64,000 bases of DNA, from assembly GCF_002234675.1 (NCBI RefSeq), contig NC_019869.2, forward strand, positions 7,193,026 through 7,257,025, written 5' to 3'. The number at the start of each line of letters is the position of its first letter. Position 1 is the first letter of the stretch. Made by a program: the position numbers and the translations under genes. Under the pieces are notes generated by a model, which was not told the DNA's origin, did no database searches, and was given only the letters and a program-made list of their open reading frames with translations. Positions 37,179-52,100 of the stretch are shown here, piece after piece. This DNA comes from Oryzias latipes. Lineage: Eukaryota > Chordata > Actinopteri > Beloniformes > Adrianichthyidae.

Positions 37179-40100
37179 ATGGAGGACGGCTACCAAAACC
37201 GGACTGCCTTCATTAAAGGTGCCAAAGACATCGCTAAAGAAGTCAAGCGGCAAGCATCCAAGAAGGTGGGCCGCTCAGTGGACAAGATGAGTGACGAGTA
37301 CGCCAGGCGTTCCTACAGCCGCTTTGAGGAGGACGATGACGATGAGTACCCCATGCAGGGGAGCCAAGATGGAGGTTACTACCGCGGAGATAGCACGGCA
37401 CGGAATGACGATGAAGGTGGCCACAGTGACTCCACAGAGGGTCATGATGAAGATGACGAGATCTATGAAGGAGAGTACCAGGGGATCCCCCGGGCTGATT
37501 CCGGCAAAGGGAGTCTGGCCGGAGGTCCGGGCTCTATTACAGCCGGAGCTCAAGAGTTCAGAGATATCGACGTGTCTGACGCCCAGAGGAAAAAGGATAA
37601 GGAGGAGCTGGCCCAGCAGTACGAGACCATCCTTCAAGAGTGCGGCCATGGGAGGTTCCAGTGGAGCCTGTACTTTGTGCTGGGGCTGGCCCTCATGGCT
37701 GATGGCGTGGAAATCTTCGTGGTTGGGTTTGTCCTTCCCAGCGCAGAGAAGGACATGTGTTTGTCCGAACCCAACAAAAGCATGCTCGGTAAGACAAATG
37801 GATGTTTATCCCTTTTTAACCCTTTTGCTATCTTAGATGACCCCACCCTTACTTTGACGTGTTCTCCCTACCATGACAAAGGTAGATAAAGGTGGAAAGA
37901 TTTCATGTAATCCATGGACACCAGTGAAGATCACAAATCATTGAAGAAAAAAGGTTCAGCGCGCTGTCTAGTGGGTCTAGATGACCCAACTCCCAATCTT
38001 AAAGTGCCTAGGATAGCACAAGGGTTAACAATGTGTGCTGTTTTCTTTTCAAAAACAAAGGAAGACGTCCCACTTAATTCAAGCTGTGATGACACCGAAA
38101 TGCCAGTTCTAGTTCACTAAAAAAAACTATTTTGAACACCTAAATGAGTCACGATGTTGCTCATGGTGACACGTTTATTCAACACCCTACCAGAAAGACC
38201 AGCGGCTTATTACCCCTCAGTATACTTACCCCTTTAGTCTCACCACTGCTTATTACCCCATGTGCTCTATTGGTTTACTTTTGCACTCTAGATCATTTTG
38301 GCTCTGCTCCACAAACCGATGGCTTTGGCTAAATAGATGCAAATGTGGGAAACATTTAATGAGGACGTTCATTGTAAATCTTTTTCTCAATTATTTACAA
38401 AAATGACTGCGAAAGCGAAGACAGAAAATCCAGAAAGACAAGATGCCATCCCCCCAAAATGGCATCTTTCTTTAAAAAAGAGGCAGCCTATAAATAAGAA
38501 AAGAACACAAATCTTTAGAAGACAATCACTTGAAAGAAGAGAAATGATCTGACAATGCAACCTTTATCTTTACTTAACAAGAAATATTAAAATAAGATAA
38601 TTAAATCTAGGGCTAAGAAGTTCCACAGACATTCAAAAAGTGAAAGACAAGCTAAAAAAGTTAACTGTTTGTCATAATTACTTTGAATTCCTGGTCATAC
38701 AGCCCAATACTAATTACCTTAGTTTGTATTTTTGAGTTTTTATGTACCTAGTTGTAGCTTCTTTGGATTAAAGTGACAAAAAACTAGAGTATTTTGTAGA
38801 ACTGACTCAATCTAGAACAAAATGAAAACACCATCTTAGTAGAAGTTTGTCCATTTTAACAAGTCCTCATAAAATTATTCTTATATCACATAGATCTATA
38901 TTTTTGTTTCCAAAATAAAGACATTGAATGCCAGTCTAACTTGTCAACAATTGTTGAACTTTATAACATCTAATCCAAAATGATTCTGGAATTTGACGTT
39001 TTTTGTGTACTGTGAAGAGTTTGGAGCAAAATGATTTTGAGTAATTTTAATAATAATTTCCTTATTTCTAGATCCTAGCTTTTAATGAGACAACATCTTC
39101 TCGAAATGGCAAAGACAAGTGAAAACAAGTCAAACCTTGTCAAATAATGTCTAAAAACAAGGGTTGAAATCTTTGGTAGAATTGGATTTTTTTCAGTAAA
39201 TTCCAAAAATGTAAAACTAAGCTCAATTGTAATACTTATAATCTGGCTATTAGACAGATTTGTTTGGGGGTTTAAAAATCTGTTTTTTAAGACTGCAGTA
39301 TGGAATTAAATCATTCATTAGCACGGGAATACTGTGGTGGCTGAGAGGGGCAGGACGCCTTTACATTTAAGATACAACAACAACAAATCCCAGACAAACA
39401 AATTAACAATTAGTGAAACACAACAGCAAATCACAAAACTCAACAGCATATTTCCGTTAGCAGCTGCTTGCTTTCATTCATTTTTTTTCCATCTTCTGCT
39501 GTTGTGTTTTGCACTTGCCGACCGACTGCTTAACGCAAAAGCTGCCACTTTACCTTGCTAAACATTGTTGTCATTTTTATTGTAGTTATGCAATTTTAAA
39601 AAATGCTTTAGGAATGTTGCATGACCGGGGTTCGGCCGCCGAGGCACCTGCCCTCGACCGCCACCCAAACCACAATGCACCGGCCCCTTTTGGGGTCTCC
39701 TACGGGTGGTGGGCCCATGGGAGAGTGGTCCCACGTCGCTCTTTCGGGCTGTGCCCGACTAGGGCCCGTGGGAAAAGCCCCGGTCACCAGGCGCTCGCCT
39801 GCGAGCCCCGACCCTGGGCCTGGCTCCAGAGTGGGGCCCCGGTGACGCCAATCCGGGCGACGTAATTGAGTCCTTGATTTTGCTGGTCATCCGGGGGTCC
39901 CCCCAGAGGAGCTGGAGGAAGTGGCTGGGGCGAGGGAAGTCTGGGCATCTCTGCTTAGACTGCTGCCCCCGCGACCCAGTCCCGGATAAGCGGAGGAAGA
40001 TGGATGGATGGCTTTAGGAATGTTTCATGTATTAATAATGTCCACATAAAGAAAATAGCAATGAATAACTTAAAATAAAATCAAACTCGATTAGATTTAT

Positions 40101-43100
40101 ATAACGTCCCTTCCTGTTAGAAGCCGTGTCCCCCTTCAGAGTTGTGTTTCTGAATTTGGTCAATAGTAACGGGGTTGCTGTTGGAATTCTGTATTTGGTC
40201 CTTTGCACCTGGATTTGCTGTGGTGTTTCAGTATTTGTTCATTTGTTCTGGGATTTGTTGTTGTTTGTTGTGTCTTAAATGTAAACGTATCCTGCACCTC
40301 TCGGCCACCACAGAAGACACACAGTCTGAGTACTAATAATCCTGCTTTCTGCCTAATTCCAGGTCAAAACCAGACCATAATAACCCCACTGTGGTTCTCA
40401 TTAGAGAGACAGTCTTATTTTGTGTAGCATCATAGATGGAGCTCAGATAAAAATAAAAAGTTGCAACTATTTGACACTGTGTACAGGAATCTAAATGAAT
40501 TATCTTAGTAAACTAAGATTATTGTAATGTTTGGTAATATCTCCATTTCTTTTTACTCTCTGCGCAGGTCTGATTGTATACTTTGGGATGATGGTTGGGG
40601 CTTTCCTCTGGGGAGCTCTGGCTGACCGGATAGGCCGCCGACAGTCTCTTCTCATCTGTCTCTCCATCAACAGCGTCTTCTCCTTTTTCTCCTCTTTCGT
40701 CCAGGGCTACAGCACTTTTCTGTTTTGCCGTCTCCTGTCAGGAGTTGGGTAAGCGCAAACATGGCCGTTGAAGATTATTGTGCAGAGAAGATGTGTATTT
40801 TTTTAATCCAAGCTAACTCTTCTAGCCAAAGCTCAATGGAATGGGGATGTGGGGAACTTGGACGCTCTGTGAGCTGTCCAGTTCTGGTGTGTTTCTTTAG
40901 CTGTTCCTGTTCAGTATTCAGTCCAGGCGGAATCTGTTTCCTGCAGAAAAAAACGGCTTCACTTCAGTTTACATGTGGCTGTGTGCAGCACAAAATCAAC
41001 GAATTGATGATCTGTCGCCATGTGACGGACTGGCGATCTGTCAAAAGTGGACCCTGCCCTCACCCAACTGTGGCTGGGATAGGTCCCAGCAACTCCATTA
41101 CGCCAAAAGGGATTAAGCGGGCTTGGAAAATGGATGGAAGTTTAATCTGATTGTTTTAAATTTCGTTTAGAATATATTTTGGTGGAGCCATTCTTGTTGT
41201 AATTTAAAGAAAAGGCAAGAAATTAGGAAAGAATCAAGTGATGAGCCATTCACAGCTAGATATTAGAGGGTGAAAAAGAGACAAAGTAAAACCAAAAATG
41301 TGTTTATCTGTATTTCTGTTGTGTTATAATCTTTAAAGACCCACTCTGATCATCTTTGGATCAAATGTTCCCTTTGATCTTTTAGTTATGATTATGTCGT
41401 TTTTAGGCAAAATCAAAATCGGTGTCATAATCTAGGACATAGCTTCTGCAGAGCGGCAGTAGTTCTTTTGAAATTCCCCTCTGAGTTGTGGGTGGGACCG
41501 TTGTCGCGGAGCAACCCCTTCCCCTTCCTGTCACCCATCAATGAGAGCCTTCTGTTTACGCGCTCTCCCGCTAGCTTACAGCCCCGCTCAATTCCAACCT
41601 AACATTAGCGGTGCTACAAAAATGATGAGCAATGTCGGAGCTTTCCAAATGTGCAGTTTAGATCCAGATTCCAGCCCCGCCGAGGAAAACGAAGACGTTC
41701 ATGGATCTATTTGTTTACAAGTGGATGCATCAGAATGGAGCGGAGCAGGGAGACTATGGCCCACCCAGTGTCTTGTCTACATCACAACTAAAAGCTTGTT
41801 TTTAACTGCATTCTATCATCTAATTCTGATTCAAAACAATTTGAATGAAGAAATACTCAGAAATGCAATTTTAAGATTAATTTTCTTAATATACTCTGTC
41901 ATCAGAAAAATGCCACAAGCATGGGTATGTATAGCAAAGCTTTTTGAGCATTAAAAGAAATAAGCACGTCACTCTTGACCTGACTTTAATTCATGATTTA
42001 ACCTTTTTATCATGGTTATACTGTTCATTTTACTTTAATTTTATTTCTAATTTATAGTTTTAACTGTATGATTTTATTGTGAGGGTGCCTTTTGGACCAG
42101 ATCTCCCTTGAAAAACAGATTTTATCTCAATGGGGTCTCCTGGTAAAATAAAGGTTAAATCAAATAAAAAATAAAATTAAATAAATATAAAACACCAAAA
42201 AGAAACTTTTCCTTGAAGTGGGTCTTTAAAATTAATTACACGTTATTTAGTGTGTAGTAAAAAAATGCAAGCCTTTTTTAAAGTCTGTAGTGACAGCATT
42301 GAAGTATGTTCTGTTTTTTGCAGAATTGGTGGTTCAATTCCCATTGTGTTTTCCTACTACTCTGAGTTTTTGGCCCAAGAGAAGCGCGGTGAACACCTCA
42401 GCTGGCTTTGCATGTTCTGGATGATTGGAGGAATATATGCCTCTGCTATGGCCTGGACTATAATCCCCCATTATGGTGAGTAACAAAGTGGCTCAGCAGT
42501 CTCAGTCATCATGTTCACTTATAGCTAGCACGATGACTCTCGCAATTTTCACCCTATAGCACAAAACCACCTTTATTTATTTAACAAATTAGGCTAAAAA
42601 TGTGCTACTTATAAGGCAATCAGTAGATAGCACTGGTAAACAAACAAAAGAGAAAGAAGAAAGGAGGACAACGTTGCATATGCAACAAAACTATTCTATT
42701 ACGGTATGTACGGAGCCCTCCAGGTGCCAGTGGTTAAAAAAATAAAAAATCTGATAAACGGTGTGCACGTATTGCATGTGCATGTCTCAGAGCAGAGCAG
42801 ACGGACTTGTAGCTTCATGTTTGCAGGCAGGGGAGGGTGTTGTTACGGTGTGCGGTCTTGAGGAGGCTTCGGACCGCAGTCCTGCTCTGCGTGGGCGAGC
42901 TGCTGGACTCGGGAGAACCGTGTCTCCCGGGAGATTTGTATTGCCAGACAGAGGACGGGTTTGGGACGGGCGGAGGCGGCTTTTGAATGAACAGTCCTGA
43001 GAAACCGTGCAAACAATTGTGAATTTGTGTTACCAATCGGGTCCTGACAAAATAAAGCCTGATATTATCCCACTTTAATGTCGTCCAAATCTGATAAACC

Positions 43101-46100
43101 TTGCGCACGTACGGTTTATCAGATTTCTTTTCTCTGTAATGATGGTCTTTAGGGACATTTAATTCAAAGAGTGCACACACAGCTTTTTAAAGTTACAAAA
43201 CTAAGCCAATAAATTTACAAGACTTTGTAAAAACTTGCCAAAAATTTAAAAAAACTAATTGGGATTATAATATAATTAATTAATTATCAACAAATTTGGC
43301 GTCTTTTCAATACAGCAAATATTTGATTTGATTTTGATTTGAAATGGTTTATTTCAAGCAATCAAGTAAAAATAATACACAAAAACAGTACAATCAGCAG
43401 TTATACATTCATACAAAGACGTATCAAAATTTTGATAATTAGAAATACATTTTTTTAAATAAATGTATTTTTATAAATGAATAACAATAGATAAGTTGTC
43501 ATTTTAATTAAGTCTTGAAAACTAGCAAATCTTTTTCCTGCCAAAAGGGAATGAAATTCACAGCTCATTTCATTTTGAAATGAGCAGGAAAAGCCCTTCT
43601 ACTGCCCCTAGTGGAATGATGATGAATTACAGGGCAGACCAAGTTATATACATTTGCTTTTTAAGGAAAGTTTAGATCATGCTATTAAGGTAGGGGTGTC
43701 AGAAGTGCATGGATCAAATATGATATGAATGGTCAACGACTACTGAGTTTCCTGTAATGTTGTTTTCAGCCCAAGGAAGAGGCTTACTGCTAAAATACTG
43801 CAGTTCTGTTTGATGAAAGTCAAAGGTCAAGGACAAGGTTCATAATGTGTTGCGCCACACTGAAGAAGCTTAGAATGATTGCCTTGTTGGCGTTCAATTT
43901 CTTGACTTGTTTTTGCAGACCTCTATGGATCTCTTCCGCTATAATTACTCATGAGCGGATTTTTCTGATGAATTGTTTCATTTTCCTCTTAGGATGGAGT
44001 TTCCAGATGGGTTCAGCGTATCAATTCCATAGCTGGCGTGTGTTTGTGTTGGTGTGTGCTTTCCCTTCTGTGGCGGCCATTGCTGCCCTAAACGCCATGC
44101 CGGAGAGTCCACGCTTCTACCTGGAGGTGAGGATTGTTTTTCTCATTGACAGAGATATGGATGACTGACCAGCAGTGTGTGGAACTGGGGAGTAAGGTGT
44201 AAACACTGCCTTGTTTTAAAACAGAATGGCAAACACGATGAAGGCTGGATGATCCTGAAGCAAGTTCACGACACAAATATGCGAGCAAAGGGACACCCAG
44301 AGAAGGTCTTTTCTGTAAGTTTCCACAATTACAATGTTTTTAAATTCAAAAGGTGGGTTTATTTTTATTTTTGGTAAGATCTTTGGTTGTAACGAAAGAA
44401 CCTTTTCCGGTCTGCATCAAACTGTCTACTACCAAGCTGAAAAATGGCACATTTGGTGCTATAACAAAATTATATGTCATTAGCTATTGATGTAATCATA
44501 AGAGGGGTACAAACATTCAATTATGTGCTAAAAAGACATATAGAAATAAAGAAATATTGGGCAGTTGCTTTAGAAAGCTGTTTTTTTCCAAACTTGTTAA
44601 AGAAAGAAGTTGCAACTCTGCTGGTTTTTAATGTAGCTAACTTCTCCTTAGATATGAATGAATTGTTTATTGTTCATGTCATATTAAAAACAAAAAACAT
44701 TAGCTACATACGCATTTCTTTTTTTTGCCTATTTTCTCGTAAACACAACGTCTGTTATCTAGACATCACAGGATCTCATTATCTTGAGTCAGAATATGTC
44801 GTTGTCATGAGATCACAAATTTAGTTATCTTGTGATAACAAGATTGTGGTTGTCCTCATCACAAGATGATACATTTTTTACGTCATAATGATGAGATAAG
44901 GAGGAATGTACTTTTTCCTTTGTCTACAATCCGCAGCAAATCAACGCAATTTGTCAGAGAAAATTTCAAACAGCAGAATATATACAGTACAGAGCAAAAG
45001 TTTGGACACACCTTCCCATTCAAATGAATGAGAATGTATGTCCAAACTTTTGGTCAGTACTATATAATTGACATTGTGCTGATGTGTCAGTCATAAACAA
45101 CGTCCAAATCGGTAATCGTCATTAGCGGCTGCAGTTCAGTGATCTTGCACTTGTTGTCAATTTCATCATTGACCAGATGAGGCGATCAGGACGTCTGTAT
45201 GGTTACAGAATGATACGCAATTGATTTTTTGTAATGTTCGTAAGCAGATATACAGTGTTCACCAATGAAAATCCCAAATGTTCCAATTTTCTGTGTTAAC
45301 GAGATAGCAAAGTGTTCTGGTGCTGAGGAGAGCTACTATTTTCTGGCATTGTTATCACTCAGAAAGTAGATGTCCTTATCACGAGATAACTAACAAACAC
45401 ACACACAAAAAAACAAGCAAGGTAGGCCGTTCCTGGCTTCCATAGACGTGAGTTCAAATGTCTAAATTTTAAACCAATAGGCCATTAGTCTTTGCCATCC
45501 GAAACACTTCTTTCTCTTTTCTTGCCTGGTGATCTTAACCCTTGTGCTATCCTAAGCACTTTAACATTGGGAGTTGGGTCATCTAGACCCACTAGACAGT
45601 GCTCTGAACCTTTTTTCTTCAATGATTTGTGAACCTCACTGGTGTCCATGGATTACATGAAATCTTTCCACCTTTATCCACCTTTGTCATGGTAGGAAAA
45701 ACACGTCAATGTAAGGGTGGGGTCATCTAAGATAGCACAAGGGTTAAAACATCAGAAAGAGGTTTTCTTTAAAGATTGTTTTGGTTTAAACCAAACCTTA
45801 ATCTCCTCCATTTTAGACCTGTCTGTGTCTGTGTAATCCAAGGTGACCACAATCAAGACAGTGAAGCCGGCAGATGAACTGGTAAATATCGGCACTGACA
45901 CCCCCGTATGGGAACGCTACCGACAGAAGATCATGAGCCTTTCCAAGCAGGTCAGTCAGTTATTTTATCACAGATTGACATTTCATAGACATTATCAAAA
46001 ATGCCTTATTTTTATTGTTTAGATCACAATAATGGAATAAAGAGGTGTTATATGATGTACAATTACTCAATGATATATTTATAAAGTGATCATTATAGCC

Positions 46101-49100
46101 ACCTTTGAATACGTTTCCTCCATGTATGATGGACTGATTTGTCAAAAGTAAAACAACAGAAGGAATGAGATGTAAAAACAAAAAAAAAGAAATACAAGTT
46201 GCACTACATATTGTTGCAGTACTCTGCTGAGCACAGTGAGATACTTTCTGGCTTTTTTTGCATTCGGCCTACGTGCTGCGACAGTACACGTGCACGCCTA
46301 CATCCCCAATCATCCCACCTGCTGATGCAAACTAAAAACAAAACAAAATCGTGACACTAAAAGTTTGAGTTACTTTCAGCGCCCAAGTCATTTCTCTCTG
46401 ATCATCTTTGAGGCTATTTTCAAAGCGTTCCCAGTTATGATTGTGCTGTTTTAGTCAAAAACAAAACAAAAACTGTGTTTTTTTTCTAGGTCCAGAAATA
46501 AAGAATAATAAAATAAAATTAATAAAATGAGAAAAACATGTTAAAAACACCAACAAAAACACATCCTTACATTCTATGAAGGGACACATTAAAAAAATAA
46601 AAAGAATCTAAAGATTTTTAATTATGGGCTGTCTTCTCATCTGTTTTAGATAAGGAAAAATCTTCTTGCTTGCTTCAGCCCGGAATATAAACGGACTACT
46701 TTCATGCTCATGGCTGTGTGGTTCACCATGTCCTTCAGGTAACGTGAGCTAAAGTGGCAGAAACTTTAACATGTGCCAAACAGACATCTTCCATCTGTCT
46801 GGTTTCTCCAAACTGCAGCTATTACGGTTTGACGGTGTGGTTCCCCGACATGATCAAGTACATCCAGAAGCAGGAGTATGACTCTCGAACCAAGACCTTC
46901 ACGAAGGAGCGAGTCGAGCATGTTACCTTCAACTTCACCCTGGAAAACCAAATACATCGCAACGGTTACTATTTTAATGACAAGTAAGCCCGCTTTTCTT
47001 CACTCTGCAACATAAATTTGTGCTGCCGTGTGAGAGATTTTATGAACGCAGCAGCTTCAACACTTTCCCACAGATTCCTCAACCTGAAGATGAAATCGAT
47101 GGTGTTTGAAGACTCTGTGTTTGAGGAGTGCTACTTCGAGGACATCACCTCCACGAACACCTTCTTCAAGAACTGCACCTTCATAGCAAGTTTGTTTTAC
47201 AACACAGGTAATGAGGAGGTTGTGTTGTTCGATCTCTGACCTGCAATGTTGTTGATCACCTTTGGCATTTCCCGTCAGGGCTCGTCACAGAAAATCTTTC
47301 ACTGATTCGCACCGGCGGTTTGGCAGAGATCAGTTTTACGCCGGATCCCCTTCCTGACACAACCCTGTATTTTATCCGGGCTGACCCAGACTTGCGCCTC
47401 CTTGTAGCTCCGCGAAGGAGGGTCTAAAGGCAGGGATGCCCTGTTTAGTTTAATTCAGCAATTGAATTGGTGACTTTATGTTCTATACGATTCATGTTTA
47501 TTACATGAAGCCCACTGATAAATGGCAAATGGCGTATGCTTGTATAGCGCTTTCTACCTTCTTACGAAGGCCCAAAGCGCTTTACAGTGACAGTCCCATT
47601 CACCCATGCACACACACATGCACACACACTTTCACACACTGATGGCAGCTCCACTGCCGAACACTGGCGCCAACCTCCCACCAGAGGCAAGGTGGGGTTC
47701 AGTGTCTTGCCCAAGGACACTTCGACACATGGGCATGCAAGGTGGGAATCGAACCTGCAATATTACGATCATGGGTCGACCGCCCTACCGCTGCACCACA
47801 GCCGCCCTCTGAGGTGCACTGAGATGACTACTGTTGTAAATATTGGGCTATGTAAATACAATTGAATTGAATTGAATTGCTACAAAGTTAGGCAATGATT
47901 TGCACTATTCTGTCTTTGACTCTTTGTGGCAGCAAAAATGTACAATATATATATTTAAAAAATTAAATGCGATTACAACTTTGTCAAAGAACAAAGGCTT
48001 TTTGGCAAAATGAAAACAAAAGAAAAAGATTTGTTTACATAAATGCATTAATATTTACTTTATATAGAAATAAAATTCCACTAAATTACCACATAGGGGG
48101 ATTTTTCACATTGAAAGACACAATTTACTATCATGCAGAAACACTTTGTAGGATATCAAGCTCTTGATTGAGGAGGGAAAGTGGGACACGGCTAGAAAAC
48201 ATTAGACAGAGCCGATAGGAACACTGTTTTTGGTAACCCTGGGTTACGCTGGTGCAGTAAAGCTATTACCATGGCAACCCAAACAAATCCATCCCAGATT
48301 AGAAAAGAAACACTGCCATCAGGTCGATCGAACAGAACAAGAACCTTAGACATCAGTTAACAGAAGACAGATGCATGAGAGCAGAAAAAAAGAAAAGCTG
48401 CTACAGCTCGGTGTGGTTTAGATTCAAATCCACATGTTAGGGTCACAGCTGGAAAACACATCTCTTTGCAGCATTTTCTCAGCTATTACAGATTTATCTG
48501 CTTTTAGCTTTTTCTGTGACACCGGCAGCAGCCATCTCCTAAACCAGACAGCCAGCTGTGCATTCCTTCATGTTTGTATCACTCAAACATCAAAAAACGA
48601 TTGTCAGATTCACTCCCTTTAGATTTATATCAGTTATTGTTCCAGCTTGGATATCAGCTGAGAAATGAAAAAATCCAAGTTACTCGTTTGTAAAGGTGCT
48701 GTCACAACGACGTGAAGAAAGGTAAATGGAGTTATGCAGTTTTTCCTATATTGGTATAAAGATTTCCTGAGGAAATAGTGCTGAGAATGTAACAGTTTGG
48801 TTTCTGCTGAGAGCAGCTTTGATTGAAAACAGAGCAGGATAGGTTTTGCGGTGGCTTCTATGGCAACTTTCCCTGAAATAGAACTTGATCATATTTTGTC
48901 CTATTTCTGGGAATAACTAGTGATTTTTGAAAGGATGTGGGATTAGAATGAATACATTGCATCTCCAGAAATCAAACAAGTGTGGTTTTTCGGTGTTGAT
49001 AGTGAGAAAGTTCCAATGAAAATATTAAGACTAATCCTACTTTCACAACGCCCACTTCCAATGAAAAGTCCCTGTAAACGAAAAAAATCCAAGTTCCTAA

Positions 49101-52100
49101 ATGATCCAAGTGAAACCTGGTTTACCTTTCAATGGCCACGCGTTATTGTGCACAGAGCCCAAAAACAATCTAAAAAAATGTGTGTAGCTACGCGTGAAGG
49201 CGAGATTTTTGAACGCAAAATCCCGAAATGCGTGTTGATGTGCGTTTACATACACCTTACATTAGAAGTGGGTGCTTGAACCTGTGAGCATAGCTTTAGT
49301 AGGCTCTGAACTGATCGGTTGTTTACAGTGACATGGTCATGACACCGACCTGTTATTAACCCTTGTGCTATCCTAGGCATTTTAACATTGGGAGTTGGGT
49401 CATCTAGACCCACTAGACAGTGCTCTGAACCTTTTTCCTTCAATGATTTGTGATCCTCACTGGTGTCCATGGATTACATGAAATCTTTCCACCTTTATCC
49501 ACCTTTGTCATGGTAGGGAGAACACGTCAATGGAAGGGTGGGGTCATCTAAGATAGCACAAGGGTTAAAATGTTTTTCACTCAAAATTGGATGTGAAGGT
49601 TTCTCTTCTTCTTTTCTTTGGGTTTTAAACATTGTCATCTTATCTGTACACTTTGTTATAAAATGAAAACAGTTTTTGTTATAAAATGAAAACAGTTTGA
49701 TCTCAACTCTCAGAGTAAATAAAGGGCATTTACTACACTTAACTGAGTTTTTTGTACAGTTTCAGGTTTAATTTGGACTTTTTTGTAAAACATTTGAAAA
49801 CATGGCCATAAAGATGAATATCAAGAATTTTCACAAAAAACAATGTTAAAGGTAAATTATTAGAGAAAATTGTAAAGTAGTAAAAAAATGCTTAACAAGG
49901 CCTGAGACTACTAACAGTGGAACCCCCCCCCCAAAAAGACTTTTTTTCTTAAAATGCTTTAAAATGATGTTGGTCAAAGCAGTGCTTTCTTTTTCCCTCC
50001 TCAGATTTGTTTAAATACAGATTCGTTGACTGTAAACTGGCCAACAGCACGTTTCTCCACAACAAGGAGGGCTGTGTGTTGGACTTCAGTGACGACTTCA
50101 ACAACGCCTACATGATATATTTCATCAACTTCCTGGGCACCCTGGCAGTGCTGCCGGGAAACATCGTCTCCGCTCTGCTAATGGACAAAATTGGTCGTCT
50201 AAGGATGCTTGGTGGGTCATTCTATTTGGTCATGTGGTTGTGTCCAAAATAGTGCACTACAGGGTGTTCGCCATTTTGTAGAACTGTCTGAATCTACAGC
50301 TATGTCCGAATTCCCACCCTAACCCCTAACTACTAAAAAACTAGATAGTGCGGGACTTTTTAGTGCCCTGGATTTTTAAAAAGATTCGGACAACATGCTC
50401 ACTACATTTTTTTTAACGGCAAACAGTGACATCCTGAAGTTAGAATCGAATTAATATGAGCGTTTTAAGACGATCATTTATGAGTTCACTGTATTCTGAA
50501 GATAAAAACGTTTTTCATTTTATTTAAAAAATACATTTCAATACATTTTTTTCGTCAAAAATTGTTCAGACGCAATGCATTGTGGTCTATATTCGCCAAT
50601 CTAGTGAGCATCGATGCACGCTGGTTTTTCACAAAGAGAAATTTCTAGGGGACTCAATTTTGGAATTGAAACGCACTATGTAGTGAGTAGTGAAGAAATT
50701 CGCACACAACCTACAATTCCAAAATCAGGTGCCTTGGAAATTTCCCAGAAGTCTCACCAATAAACCAGTATGCATCAATGTCATTGACTGTAAAAGCAAT
50801 GGACAGCTCAACCCCTCCCTTCTCGTGTTCCCAATAGGGAGTAGCATTGCTTCCTGATGGGCGCCGGCCCGCCATATTGAAACCAGTCGACAGTGATTGG
50901 TCCGAGGGGCTCTGAGTCATCGTATCTGTGGCAGTGGTGACAGGAGTTGCCATAGATACAATGACTCAGAGTGACTCTGACCAATTCACCGTGACTGGTT
51001 TCAACATGGCGGCGCCCGTATCAGGGGGGAAATGGTGAGGGAGTTTGCCATATTTTACGAGAGCTGGAGGTAATGCTCGATTCATCCATTGCTTTTACAG
51101 TCAATGATCAATGCTCACTAGATTGATGAATATACCACAATGCATTGCGTTTGAGCTGTTTATCGTTTGAAAAACAAAAATATATATATATGTATATATA
51201 TATTAAATAAATAATCCAAATTGTCATCTTCAGAATACAGCTGAATTTTAAATAATCTTTGTAAAATTTTCATATTTATTACTTTACTTCAGAAAAAATG
51301 AGACGTCATATATGCAATTTAAATAACTAAGTAGTGAGCATGGTGTCTTAATTGCTTTAAAAAATCACGTTACCAGATATTCCTGCACTATCGAGTTTTT
51401 TATGGAGTAGTGGGTGAATTGGGGCATCGTGTCAGTGACGGCGGCAGAATCTGTTTCCTTCAGTGCGCTCCTTCCTGTCTCCTCACAGCGGGGTCCAGCA
51501 TCATCTCTTGCGTCAGCTGTTTCTTCCTGATGTTTGGGAACAGCGAGTCAGGGATGATCGCCCTCCTGTGTCTGTTTGGGGGCATCAGCATTGCCTCTTG
51601 GAACGCCCTGGATGTGGTCACAGTGGAGCTGTACCCCTCCGATAAAAGGTGGGATGGACGCTTCTTTTTTTGTTGACATACAGTAGGTATGTTTGCTTAT
51701 TTGATTGTTTTGCAGGCTATAATACTTCAAATAAGATGGACAATAGTTAGAGGAAAGTAGTACCAGCAAAACATTATTTGAAACGTTTTACTTTATAAAA
51801 TGGGTGCAGCAGAGTTCTGTTTTAGAAACTCCTTTTGATTGAGTTGACCTAAATGGGTCAGATATTTATTTTCACTTATATGCTGAAATCCTTTTAAAGC
51901 CAATGAATCTCCACAGAAACCCTTTTTTGTCCAAAACTCTTTGCTTTCCTTAATCTTGGAAATAAAACAAATATCCACCAATGATTTCCAGAATTCTTTG
52001 AGGGAAATGAAATATGTGTGCCTGCATTTTAACTCCTTGATGCCTGAATTTATTTCCAGCAATGAAAAAAAAGTTTAAACTTTCATGTAGAAGCTAATTT

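Noticed and set aside
47587-47865. 92-aa plus-strand frame
   Set aside because: It is an antisense reading of the second SINE copy.
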